From assembly GCA_046330225.1 (NCBI GenBank), contig JAXLTD010000004.1:339523-403522 (forward strand): a stretch of 64,000 nt of DNA, given 5' to 3'. The position numbers and the translations under genes are program-made. Of the stretch, positions 16,422-24,802 are shown piece by piece (position 1 is the stretch's first letter; every line of letters begins with the position of its first letter). The notes below the pieces were generated by a model. That model was not told where the DNA came from. It did no database searches and was given only the letters and a program-made list of their open reading frames with translations. Origin of the DNA: CANJIV01 sp046330225. Its GTDB lineage: Bacteria > Actinomycetota > Thermoleophilia > Solirubrobacterales > Solirubrobacteraceae.

Positions 16422-17300
16422 GTGCAGCCACTCACCTGGGAACGGCGTCCCGACGGCCTCCGCGCGCCTGCGCTGGTGTGCGCGTTCGAGGGCTGGAACG
16501 ACGCGGCGAGCGCCGCCTCGTCGGCGCTGACCTTCGTCGGGCAGTCGCTCGGCGCCACCCGCTTCGCCTCCATCGAGCCTGAGGAGTTCTACGACTTCCA
16601 GGCCACCCGCCCGCAGATCCGCCTCTCCGAGGGCCGCTACCGGGAGATCACCTGGCCCGAGGTGGAGATCTGGGAGGCGCGGGCGCCGCGGGCACCGCGC
16701 GACCTCGTGCTCCTCTCCGGCGCCGAGCCGTCGTTTCGCTGGAAGCAGTTCACGAAGGTGATCGTCGAGCTCGCCGAGGCGCTCGGCGTCCAGCTCGTCG
16801 TCACCCTCGGCGCCCTGCTGGCCGACGTCCCGCACAGCCGGCCGGTGGCCGTCACCGGCCTCGCGTCTGACGACCGCATGGCCGAGCGGCTTGGCCTGGA
16901 CCGGGCGAACTACGAGGGCCCGACCGGCATCACCGGCGTCCTGCACTGGGCCTGCGCCGAGGCCGGCCTCCCGTCGGCCAGCCTCTGGGCCGCCGTGCCC
17001 CACTACATCGCCTCGGCGCCGAATCCCAAGGCCTCGCTCGCGCTCGTCCGCAAGCTCGAGGGCCTCGTCGGGGTCTCGCTCGACGCCTCGGAGCTCGAGT
17101 CCGCAGTCGGCGACTACGAGCGCCAGGTCGACCTCGCCGTGCAGAGCGACCCGGACGTCCGTGCGTTCGTCGAGCGCCTCGAGGAGCAGGCGTCGGCCGA
17201 GGACAACGGCGGCGTCGACCCGGGCGACATCTCCGGCGACTCGCTGGCCCGCGAGTTCCAGCGCTTCCTGCGCCAGCGCGGCGGCTCCGACCCGGCCTAG
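16422..17300 (+). CDS. PAC2-family protein
   Basis: Protein of 292 residues with the PAC2 (proteasome assembly chaperone 2-like) fold: CAFEGWNDAASAAS near the start, PEEFYDFQATRP, and the GALLADVPHSRPVAVTGLASD motif in the centre, then GITGVLHWACAEAGLPSASLWAAVPHY. Actinobacterial members are often tied to proteasome or pupylation systems, but no proteasome gene is in this window. The C-terminal 70 residues are acidic and helical (VEDNGG, SLAREFQRFLRQRG). GTG start from the TACCGT box. The aldose epimerase follows after 6 bases, so the two share an mRNA. Confidence 0.86.
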   Translation: MQPLTWERRPDGLRAPALVCAFEGWNDAASAASSALTFVGQSLGATRFASIEPEEFYDFQATRPQIRLSEGRYREITWPEVEIWEARAPRAPRDLVLLSGAEPSFRWKQFTKVIVELAEALGVQLVVTLGALLADVPHSRPVAVTGLASDDRMAERLGLDRANYEGPTGITGVLHWACAEAGLPSASLWAAVPHYIASAPNPKASLALVRKLEGLVGVSLDASELESAVGDYERQVDLAVQSDPDVRAFVERLEEQASAEDNGGVDPGDISGDSLAREFQRFLRQRGGSDPA

Positions 17301-17306
17301 GCCGCC

Positions 17307-18242
17307 GTGGCGCACGCCGTCCGCACGGGCGAGATCGACGGCCACCGGTCGGTGACGCTCGTGTCTCCGGCGGGCGTCGAAGCGACGTTCGCGCCCGGCG
17401 TCGGGATGATCGGCTGCTCGCTGCGGGCCGACGGCGAGGAGCTCCTCGGCCAGCGCCACGGGCTCGCCGGCTACGCCCGCACGGGGTCCACGATGGGCAT
17501 CCCGCTGCTGCATCCGTGGGCCAACCGCCTCTCCGGGCTCTCCTACGAGGCCGGCGGCGTGGCCGTGACGATCGATCCCTCTGCCGCGCCGGTCCGCCTC
17601 GACGGCAACGGCCTGCCGATCCACGGCCTCCTGGCCGCCGCCCCCTGGTGGGAGGACGTGCGCACCGAGGCCGGCGACGCCGCCGTGCTCTCCGCGCGCC
17701 TGGACTTCGGCGCCCGCCCCGAACTCCTCGCGGCGTTCCCGTTCCCGCACGTGATCGCCCTCGAGGCCCGGCTCGACGGCCGCGCGCTGACGATCACGAC
17801 CACGATCGAGCCAACCGGCGACCGGGCCGTGCCGGTGGCCTTCGGGTTCCATCCGTACCTCCAGATCCCGGGAGCGCCGCGCGCCGCGTGGGAGCTGACG
17901 CTCCCGGTCCGCACGCACGCCGTGCTCGACGGGCGCGGAATCCCGGCCGGCGCCGACGAGCCCGCCGGGCCCCTGTCGGGGCCGCTGGGCGATCGCACGT
18001 TCGACGACCTCTACCCGGCGCTCGACGCGCCCGCCGTCTTCGCGTTCGCCGCGGCGGGCCGCCGGGTCGAGGTCCGGTTCGGCCCGGGCTTCCCGGTGGC
18101 CCAGCTCTACGCGCCGCCTGGCGAGCCGTTCCTGGCCTGCGAGCCGATGACGGCCCCGACGAACGCGCTGGCGAGCGGGAACGGCCTGCGGTTGGTCGCG
18201 CCGGGCGAGCGGTTCGCGGCTGCCTTCGCCGTCGCCGTCTGA
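17307..18242 (+). CDS. Aldose 1-epimerase-like (GalM family)
   Basis: Protein of 311 residues with the galactose mutarotase fold. Recognisable blocks are LLHPWANRLSG (substrate-binding Asn-Arg), the LPIHGLLA His, FGFHPYLQIP with the catalytic-type His, and CEPMTAPTNAL near the C-terminus, which carries the catalytic Glu. It would interconvert alpha and beta anomers of a hexose or a hexose phosphate. GTG 17307 is 6 bases after the PAC2 stop and no separate promoter was seen, so it is co-transcribed. Whether the sugar is free or phosphorylated cannot be told. Confidence 0.87.
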   Translation: MAHAVRTGEIDGHRSVTLVSPAGVEATFAPGVGMIGCSLRADGEELLGQRHGLAGYARTGSTMGIPLLHPWANRLSGLSYEAGGVAVTIDPSAAPVRLDGNGLPIHGLLAAAPWWEDVRTEAGDAAVLSARLDFGARPELLAAFPFPHVIALEARLDGRALTITTTIEPTGDRAVPVAFGFHPYLQIPGAPRAAWELTLPVRTHAVLDGRGIPAGADEPAGPLSGPLGDRTFDDLYPALDAPAVFAFAAAGRRVEVRFGPGFPVAQLYAPPGEPFLACEPMTAPTNALASGNGLRLVAPGERFAAAFAVAV

Positions 18243-18281
18243 GCCGGTTCCGCCCGAGCCCCCCGTTACAGTCGCGCCCGC

Positions 18282-19481
18282 GTGTCCCGCCGCGTCCTCA
18301 TCGCCCTCGGCGTCGCCGCCGCTGTCATCGCGGCGGTCGTCGTCGTGCTGGTCGTGAGCGGCGGCAAGAACGAGAAGACGGTCCCCGGCGTGATCGACCA
18401 GCGCGTCGGCACGGCTCTCGTGATCCTCCAGGATTCGGGCTTCAAGGCCAAGGTCACGCGCGTGACCAACGCCCGGGCCGCCGGTCGCGTCCTCACCCAG
18501 GACCCCACGGAGGGCAAGAAGGCCGACGACGGGTCGACCGTGAACCTCACGGTGTCCAACGGGCCCGGCGACGGCATCGTGCCGGACGTGACCCGTCTGA
18601 GCCGCGACGAGGCTGAGCAGGAGCTCCGCGACGCCGGATTCGTCCCGCAGACCACGGAGGTCTTCTCCGACTCGGTCCCCGCCGGGCTCGTGGCCGGCAC
18701 CAGCGTCCCGGCCGGCACGAAGCGCGAGAAGGACACCGTCGTCGTGCTCGAGGTCTCTCGCGGGCCGCAGGAGGCCGAGGTCCCGAACGTGACCGGGGAG
18801 CCCGAGGCCACGGCCAAGCGGCAGCTCAAGGCGGCGAACTTCGTCGTCGAGGTCGTGCCGCAGCTCGCGAACCGCAAGCCCGGCAGCGTCCTCGGCCAGA
18901 ACCCGCCCGGCGGCGCCCAGGCCATCGTCGGCTCGACCGTCAAGATCGTCGTCGACCGCGAGCCCACGCAGGTCGCCGTCCCCGACGTGCTCGGCGAGGC
19001 CCAGGACGCCGCCTCGCAGACCGTCAGCAACGCCGGCCTGTCGCCGGTGTTCCGGGTCCAGCAGGTCACCAATCCGGCGCAGAACGGCAAGGTCATCCAG
19101 GAAGACCCGGGTGCCGGCACGAAGCTCGACGAGGGCTCGCAGGTCACCCTCGTCGTCGGCTCGGCGCCCACGCCCCCGACGCCGCCGACCCCGCCGACGC
19201 CGCCAACCCCGCCCACGCCGCCGACCCCGCCGCCGCCCACGAACATCACCCGCGTCTTCGGCGTGAGCAACGGGCAGCAGCTCTACACGGTCCCGATTCC
19301 CAGCACGTGCGACAACCCTGATGGCGGCGCCACCCTCCAGCCGGTCCCGCCGGCGACGAGCACGGCCGGCGCGCAGATCACCCGCCAGGGGACCGGCCAG
19401 GACGAGTTCTACGCGCAGGTGACGGCGAGCAACGTGCCGCCGGGCACTGTCCAGCTGAAGATCACCGTCGGCTGCCAGTAG
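18282..19481 (+). CDS. Membrane-anchored PASTA-repeat protein without kinase domain
   Basis: Protein of 399 residues. One N-terminal membrane helix (about 5-26) places the rest outside the cell. Four PASTA repeats follow (about 31-97, 98-165, 166-231, 232-299), each with VPxV, a GRVL/GSVLxQxPxxG turn and VxLxVS ends. PASTA domains bind peptidoglycan fragments or lipid II in PknB kinases and PBPs, but there is no kinase or transpeptidase domain here. A Thr-Pro-Pro tract (about 297-318) leads to a C-terminal domain of about 80 residues with one Cys pair (STCDN, VGCQ). GTG start; a TACAGT box is 9 bases upstream. It may sense or tether cell wall. Confidence 0.86.
   Translation: MSRRVLIALGVAAAVIAAVVVVLVVSGGKNEKTVPGVIDQRVGTALVILQDSGFKAKVTRVTNARAAGRVLTQDPTEGKKADDGSTVNLTVSNGPGDGIVPDVTRLSRDEAEQELRDAGFVPQTTEVFSDSVPAGLVAGTSVPAGTKREKDTVVVLEVSRGPQEAEVPNVTGEPEATAKRQLKAANFVVEVVPQLANRKPGSVLGQNPPGGAQAIVGSTVKIVVDREPTQVAVPDVLGEAQDAASQTVSNAGLSPVFRVQQVTNPAQNGKVIQEDPGAGTKLDEGSQVTLVVGSAPTPPTPPTPPTPPTPPTPPTPPPPTNITRVFGVSNGQQLYTVPIPSTCDNPDGGATLQPVPPATSTAGAQITRQGTGQDEFYAQVTASNVPPGTVQLKITVGCQ
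19170..19232 (+). repeat. 9-base tandem repeat coding for Thr-Pro-Pro
   Basis: Seven imperfect 9-base units alternating ACGCCGCCG and ACCCCGCCG, inside the PASTA gene. They encode a stiff proline spacer between the PASTA repeats and the C-terminal domain, and are a likely site of length variation. Confidence 0.8.
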
Positions 19482-19523
19482 GCGGGTGCGACCGGCGGGC
19501 CGCTGGCCGCTGGCCGGCCGGCC

Positions 19524-22500
19524 CTACGTCTCGGCCGCCGGGCAGACGATCCGGTAGTCGCACCGGGAGCACGCGGCGTAGCTCGGCGTCGGCTCGAAGC
19601 CCTGCGACTGGATGCCCGCGGCGACCTCGAGCACGGTGTCGGTGATCCAGTCGCGGTCGGCGGCGTCGCGCGGCACCGGGACCTTCTCGTCGTCGAGCAC
19701 GTAGTAGTAGGCCTGCTGGGCGGCTTCGAGCTGCCACGCCTCGCGGGCGCCGACCGCGTAGAGGGAGAGCTGCACGTCCTCCTTGAGCTGGGCCGCGGTC
19801 TTCGGCCGGCCCGTCTTGTAGTCGATGAGCTCGTAGCCGCCGTCCGGGAGCCGGTCGATCCGGTCGACCCGCCCGCGCAGCGTGTGCGGGCCGAGGTGGA
19901 AGGAGAACGACCGCTCGAACCACAGCGGCTCGGCCGGGTCGGTGCGGAACCGCTCGTGGTAGCGGACGAGCGACGCGGTCGCCTTGCCGTGGAGCTGGCG
20001 CTCCTCCTCGGAGTCGCCGAAGCCGCTGCGCCGCCAGCTCGCCTCGAGCAGCCCGAGGATGTCGGCCTGCGTGGCGTCGGTGCCCGCCTGGTGGTAGCGC
20101 TCCAGCACCTGGTGCACGAGGATCCCGAAGCGCTGGTGGATCGTCGGCTCCTGCGGGATCCGGAAGATGCGCGCGAACTTGTAGCGCAGGGGGCACGTCC
20201 GGTAGGTCTCGACGTCGCTGGCCGACAGCACGAGGCCGTCGCCGCGCCGCGGGAGGAACGCCTCGAGCGAGGGTTCCTCCCGGGCCGCCACCGCCTGCGC
20301 CCGGCGCCGCTCATCGCGTTCGGCGTCCAGGAGATACTCGTCGAGGGCGGAGGTGAGGAAGATCTCCCGCTGCTCGGCGGTCACCGCCTGCAGCAGCCGC
20401 TCGTTGATCGCGGGCATGGCCTCCTCCACGCTCTGGTCGGCGGGGCGCTCGATCAGCGCCGCGACCTTCACGAGCTCGAGGTAGCGCACGACGGCATGCG
20501 ACACGTCGAGGTCGGTGTCGAAGCGCAGCTCGCCGAGCCGGCTGCCGGTCCGCCCGACCGTGTCGAGCAGCTCGTCGCGGAGCAGGCGGTAGGTCCCGTG
20601 GAGCGACTCTGCCGGCCCGAACAGCTCCTCTTGGCGCTCCTCCCAGGCGGCCGCGGCGGCGTGCCGGGCCTCCTCGGCGAAGGGCGACGGGGGCTGGACC
20701 GCGTCGCCCTCGCCGTGGGCGGCGTAGGCGAGCACGAGGCGCGTGCGGGCCCGGGTCATCGCCATGTGCAGGAGCCGGCGCATCTCGGCGATGTGGGCCG
20801 CGCGCGTGTCGCGCGGCATCGCGTCGGGCAGCAGCGCGTCGGGAATCGGCTCGGTCACGCGCCGCCGGGCGCCGGGCATCCGCGCCGACTGCAGGCCCAG
20901 GACGTAGACGTGGTCGAACTCGAGCCCCTTGGCGTGCGCCATCGACATGACCTGCACGGCGCGGCGCTCCCCGCCCGCATCGGCCTCGGTCTCGCGCAGG
21001 CCGGCCTCCGCCACGGCGGCGATGTAGCGGGCGAACTCGCGCGGCGTCGCCTGCGGCGAGCGCCGCACGTACGCGGCGGCCAGGTCGCCGAACTTCGCGA
21101 GGTTCACGAGCCGGTCCACGACGTCGGCCTGGGCGGCGAAGAGCTGCTGGCGGCGCAGGCCCAGGCGCTCGATGAGGCGGTGCACGTAGAGGTCCGGGCG
21201 CGTCGTGTCCAGCGCCGAGGAGGCCGAGCGGTAGAGCTTCAGGAAGCGCACGATGCGCTCGCGCGCCTCCGGCGGGATCTGCGGCGCCTCGATCGCCGCG
21301 GCGAGCGCCGAGACCATGTCGAGCTTGCGGCGCCGGGCGATCTGCGTGCAGCGGGCGAGGTCGATCGAGCGCAGCTCGATCGGCGGGCGCGCGAGCGCCC
21401 GGACGACGGCGGCCGCGTCGCCGGGGTCGGCCAGGAGTCGGAGCCACGCCAGGACGTCGCGGATCTCGGCCCGCTGGAAGAACGCCGCGGCGCCGACCAT
21501 CCGGTGCGGCACGGCGCGCTCCTCGAGCGCAGCGGCGATCGCCTGGCCCTCGCGCACGACCGACCGGACCAGCACGGCGATCGATCCGGGGTCGGCGCCC
21601 TCGCGGCCGATGAGGCGCTCGACGTCCGCGGCCACGCCCTGGGCCTGCGCCCGCTCGTTCGTCGCGCGCCAGAAGCGCACCTCGCCGCCGGGCCGGCCCG
21701 CGAGCGGCGTGGCCAGCCGGTCGGCCAGCGGCGCGACCACGGCTTCGGCCGCCGCGAGGATGTGCTCCGGGCAGCGCTGGGACTGCTGGAGCCGCACGAC
21801 CGGCCCGGCGTTCGCCGCCGTGCGGAGGTTCGCCGTCGCGTCGGCCCGCAGCCGGTCGACCGCGCCGTCGTCGTCGCCGGCGACGACGAGCGTGCCGGCC
21901 TCGGCGGCGAGGCGGGCCACGAGGTCGGCCTGCGCCGCCGAGGCGTCCTGGTACTCGTCGACGAGCACGTGCTGGAAGCGGGCGGCGACCCGGACCCGCA
22001 GCGCGGGCCGGTCGCGCAGCGCCTGGGCCGCGAAGAGGACGAGGTCGCCGGCGTCGAGCGCCCCGGCGTCGCGCAGGAGCCGGTCGTGCGCCGCGTAGAC
22101 GGCGGCGAACTCCCGCTCGAGGCCGGCCCGCTCGTCGTCGGGGAGCGCCTCGGCCCACTCCGCGAAGGCGTCGGCGCCGATCATCTCGGCCTTCAGGCGG
22201 TCGATCCGCCCGATGAATCCGGCGAGCAGCGCGGTGGGGTTGCCGGCGAAGTCGTGGCGTCCCAGCGGGAGCTCGTCGAAGCGGTCGAGCAGGAGCGCCA
22301 GGCGGTCGGCGGGCGTGACCGGCACGGCGGAGGGGTCGACTCCGGCGGCCACGGCCTCCTCGCGCAGCAGGCGCGCCGCGAACGTGGCCGGCGTGCCGAT
22401 CGCCAGCTCCTCGTACGGCCGCTCGATCGCCGTCTCGATCTGCTCCCGCAGGGCCGCGGCGCCGCCCGCGCCGCTCGTGAGGAGCACGATGGCGTCGGGG

Positions 22501-22649
22501 GCGGTTCCCTGCTGCACGAGCCAGACGAAGCGGGCGACGAGCACGCGGGTCTTGCCCGAGCCCGCGCCGCCCAGGACGAGCAGGCGGTCGCCGGCGTGGG
22601 TGACGGCCTCGTGCTGGGCGCTGGTCAGGCCATCGAGGACGCTCGGCAC
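19524..22649 (-). CDS. UvrD-family helicase with C-terminal RecB-type nuclease and Fe-S cluster
   Basis: Protein of 1041 residues. Superfamily 1 helicase: Q motif LTSAQHEAV, Walker A GGAGSGKT (27-34), motif II DEYQD, motif VI region MRRLLHMAMTRARTRLVLAY. The C-terminal 280 residues are a PD-(D/E)XK nuclease (VHQVLERYH; GRVDRIDRLPDGGYELIDYKTG). Four Cys (TCPLRY, then CSRCDYRIVC at the end) would hold a 4Fe-4S cluster, as in AddB and AdnA/AdnB. Probably resects or unwinds broken DNA. Motif III is unusual (GDDDGAVDRLRAD, lacking the usual DQSIY), as is LQQSQRC where LxxNYRS is normal. GTG start is set by a TATCCT box 6 bases away. No second AdnB-like gene is adjacent. Confidence 0.87.
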   Translation of the reverse strand: MPSVLDGLTSAQHEAVTHAGDRLLVLGGAGSGKTRVLVARFVWLVQQGTAPDAIVLLTSGAGGAAALREQIETAIERPYEELAIGTPATFAARLLREEAVAAGVDPSAVPVTPADRLALLLDRFDELPLGRHDFAGNPTALLAGFIGRIDRLKAEMIGADAFAEWAEALPDDERAGLEREFAAVYAAHDRLLRDAGALDAGDLVLFAAQALRDRPALRVRVAARFQHVLVDEYQDASAAQADLVARLAAEAGTLVVAGDDDGAVDRLRADATANLRTAANAGPVVRLQQSQRCPEHILAAAEAVVAPLADRLATPLAGRPGGEVRFWRATNERAQAQGVAADVERLIGREGADPGSIAVLVRSVVREGQAIAAALEERAVPHRMVGAAAFFQRAEIRDVLAWLRLLADPGDAAAVVRALARPPIELRSIDLARCTQIARRRKLDMVSALAAAIEAPQIPPEARERIVRFLKLYRSASSALDTTRPDLYVHRLIERLGLRRQQLFAAQADVVDRLVNLAKFGDLAAAYVRRSPQATPREFARYIAAVAEAGLRETEADAGGERRAVQVMSMAHAKGLEFDHVYVLGLQSARMPGARRRVTEPIPDALLPDAMPRDTRAAHIAEMRRLLHMAMTRARTRLVLAYAAHGEGDAVQPPSPFAEEARHAAAAAWEERQEELFGPAESLHGTYRLLRDELLDTVGRTGSRLGELRFDTDLDVSHAVVRYLELVKVAALIERPADQSVEEAMPAINERLLQAVTAEQREIFLTSALDEYLLDAERDERRRAQAVAAREEPSLEAFLPRRGDGLVLSASDVETYRTCPLRYKFARIFRIPQEPTIHQRFGILVHQVLERYHQAGTDATQADILGLLEASWRRSGFGDSEEERQLHGKATASLVRYHERFRTDPAEPLWFERSFSFHLGPHTLRGRVDRIDRLPDGGYELIDYKTGRPKTAAQLKEDVQLSLYAVGAREAWQLEAAQQAYYYVLDDEKVPVPRDAADRDWITDTVLEVAAGIQSQGFEPTPSYAACSRCDYRIVCPAAET

Positions 22650-22655
22650 GCCCCT

Positions 22656-22661
22656 AGGATA
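22656..22661 (-). promoter_or_regulatory. -10 box of the UvrD-family gene (leaderless)
   Basis: TATCCT on the minus strand, 6 bases before GTG 22649. It marks the real start within a frame that stays open for about 2 kb upstream. Confidence 0.5.
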
Positions 22662-22706
22662 TGGACTCGATGCCCGCCTCTCGCCCCCGCGCCGCGTGCT
22701 GAGCCG

Positions 22707-23552
22707 ATGAGCTCGGGCTCCGCGGCGCTGCAGGCCGACTGGCTGGGCGCCTGCCGCCGGGCCGCCGACGGGCTGCGGGCCGTGCTCGCCGGCCGCCCCG
22801 GCACTGAAGACCGCGCCATCGAGGCCGGGATCGGCGAGGGCGGCGACCGGTCGCTGGTCATCGACCGGGAGGCCGAGGCGGCGGTGTTCGCGCAGCTCGA
22901 CGCGCTCCACGCCGAGGGCGTGCGGTTCACCGCGGTCTCGGAGGAGCGCGGCCAGGTCGACTACGGCGACCCCGGGCTGCTCGTGGTGATCGACCCGATC
23001 GACGGATCGCTCAACGCCAAGCGGGGAGTCGGCCACCACGCGCTCTCGCTCGCCGTTGCGGACGGGCCGTCGATGGCCGACGTCGCCTTCGGCTACGTCC
23101 ACGACTTCGGACCCGGCGAGGAGTGGGTGGCCCGCCGCGGGGCGGGCGCCGAGCTGAACGGCGTGGCGCTGGACCCGGCGGCGCCGGACCGACGCCGGCC
23201 GTCGGGGCGCCTGGAGATCGTCGGGATCGAGTCCGCGGACCCGCGCTGGATCGCCGCCTCGATCGATCCGCTGCTCGGCTCCGCCCATCGGATCCGTGCC
23301 CTCGGGACCATCGCCGTGACCATGTGCCAGGTGGCCGCGGCACGGTTCGACGCGATGGCGACGCTGAGGAACTGCCGCGCTTTCGACGCCGCCGCGTCCC
23401 AGCTCATCGTGCGCGAGGCCGGCGGCCTCGTGGACTTCACGGCCTTCGACGAGCCGCTCGCCGCCCCGCTGGACCTCCTGCCGCGCTCCCCGGTCGTCGC
23501 CGCGCGCAGTGCCGAAGGCCTCGCGACGGTCCGCACGCTTCCGCAGGACTGA
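22707..23552 (+). CDS. Inositol monophosphatase-family phosphatase
   Basis: Protein of 281 residues with the lithium-sensitive phosphatase fold. The metal sites are visible: the Glu pair in VSEERG (about 76-81), DPIDGSLN (about 98-105), and the last Asp is expected near CRAFDAAASQLIVREAGGLVDF. The substrate may be inositol phosphate, fructose bisphosphate or PAP; the family cannot be separated further by eye. ATG 22707 lies 57 bases from the divergent UvrD-family start. The zincin gene follows after 45 bases. Confidence 0.87.
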   Translation: MSSGSAALQADWLGACRRAADGLRAVLAGRPGTEDRAIEAGIGEGGDRSLVIDREAEAAVFAQLDALHAEGVRFTAVSEERGQVDYGDPGLLVVIDPIDGSLNAKRGVGHHALSLAVADGPSMADVAFGYVHDFGPGEEWVARRGAGAELNGVALDPAAPDRRRPSGRLEIVGIESADPRWIAASIDPLLGSAHRIRALGTIAVTMCQVAAARFDAMATLRNCRAFDAAASQLIVREAGGLVDFTAFDEPLAAPLDLLPRSPVVAARSAEGLATVRTLPQD

Positions 23553-23597
23553 GGCCGCCCCCGCGGGCCGGGGGTGCGCGTCCGGCATCATCACGGC

Positions 23598-24644
23598 ATG
23601 GTCGACTGGCGTCTCGCCGAGCAGATCGCCCGCACGGTCGCCGGGCAGCCGCACGATCCGCTGGCGATCGGCGCCGACCTCGCGGCGCTCTCGGACGACA
23701 GCGAGCGCCTCGTCTCCGGCTACACGGGCCTGGCGGCGGCCGGGCCGCTCCCCCGGGCCGAGCGCCTGGGCCGGCGGGAGTGGATTGCCGCGAACGTCTC
23801 GAGCCTGCGTCCCGTGCTCGACCCCGTCGTGTCCGGGCTCGGCAGCGGACTCGGCCCGCTGGGCGGCCCGCTGCGCTCGGGCGCGGGCGTCGTGCTCGGC
23901 GCCGAGGTGGGCCTGCTGCTCGGCGCGATGGCCCAGCGCGTCCTCGGCCAATACGACCTCGTCCTGCTCGATGCCGACGCGCCGACACGGCTGCTCTACG
24001 TCGAGCCGAATCTCGGCGAAGCGGCACGCTCGTTCGCCGCCGACCCGGAGGAGTTCGCGCACTGGGTGGCGCTGCACGAGGTCACCCACGCGCTGCAGTT
24101 CGGTGCCGTGCCGTGGCTGCGCGGCCACCTCGCCGGCCTGCTGCAGGAGCTGCTCGCCTCGCTCGAGGTGCGCGTCGATGCCTCCGGGCTCGGCCGCCTG
24201 CCGGGGCGCGACGACCTGCGCCAGCTCGCGGGGGCGGTCCGGTCCGGTGATGTGATTCGCCTCGTCGCCGGCCCGGGCCGGACCGAGCTGATGGCGTCGC
24301 TGCAGGCCACGATGGCCGTGGTCGAGGGCTACGCCGAGCACGTCATGGACGTTGTCGGCGCCGAGGTCCTGCCGAGCCTGGCCGAGCTGCGGGCCGCCCT
24401 CGAGCGGCGCCGTGCGAGCCAGCCGGCCCTCGCCCGCCTGCTCACCCGGCTCATGGGCCTCGACCTCAAGCTGCGCCAGTACGAGCAGGGCAAGCGCTTC
24501 TGCGACGCGGTGGCGGCCGAGGGCGGGATCTCGGCGCTGAATCGCGTCTGGGCGGGCCCCGAGGCCCTGCCGACGCTGGCTGAGCTCGACGCCCCACACG
24601 CGTGGATCGATCGAACGCGCGTTCCTTCCGTCACAAGCCCGTAA
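23598..24644 (+). CDS. Zinc-dependent metalloprotease-like protein (DUF2342 type)
   Basis: Protein of 348 residues typical of the actinobacterial zincin-like family often named coenzyme F420 biosynthesis-associated. The HEVTHALQF motif (about residue 158) is a zinc HExxH-like site (HEVTH), and GYAEHVMDVVG supplies the probable third ligand and helix. The N-terminus (VDWRLAEQIARTVAGQP) and ending (FCDAVAAEGGISALNRVWAGPEALPTLAEL) are characteristic. No signal peptide or membrane helix. In many actinobacteria this gene is next to tilS and hpt, which are absent here. Substrate unknown. Confidence 0.85.
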   Translation: MVDWRLAEQIARTVAGQPHDPLAIGADLAALSDDSERLVSGYTGLAAAGPLPRAERLGRREWIAANVSSLRPVLDPVVSGLGSGLGPLGGPLRSGAGVVLGAEVGLLLGAMAQRVLGQYDLVLLDADAPTRLLYVEPNLGEAARSFAADPEEFAHWVALHEVTHALQFGAVPWLRGHLAGLLQELLASLEVRVDASGLGRLPGRDDLRQLAGAVRSGDVIRLVAGPGRTELMASLQATMAVVEGYAEHVMDVVGAEVLPSLAELRAALERRRASQPALARLLTRLMGLDLKLRQYEQGKRFCDAVAAEGGISALNRVWAGPEALPTLAELDAPHAWIDRTRVPSVTSP

Positions 24645-24715
24645 CGCGGACAGCCCGGAAACACGGGAGAATCGGAGCCCGGACGAGCCGGCGTGTAACA
24701 AGCTGGACGCCGAGG

Positions 24716-24767
24716 TTTACAAACAGGTGTTCGGTCTATACAGTTCCGAGCAACTTAGAAGTAATAT
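24716..24767 (+). promoter_or_regulatory. A/T-rich promoter region of the H1-like gene
   Basis: An unusually A/T-rich stretch for this genome, with TTTACA (24716-24721) and TATACA (24737-24742) spaced by 15 bases, and a further TAATAT at 24762-24767. Start site exact position not resolved. About 40-80 bases upstream of the ATG. Confidence 0.4.
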
Positions 24768-24802
24768 CCTTACCTCGGGTTCCGCAAGGAGAGATCTTCC
24801 TC

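Noticed and set aside
19170..19232. CRISPR-like or other array
   Set aside because: Units are 9 bases with no spacers and lie inside a coding region for Thr-Pro-Pro repeats.
19884..22700. A long plus-strand frame leading into the phosphatase gene
   Set aside because: It is the complement of the UvrD-family gene. The real phosphatase begins at 22707.
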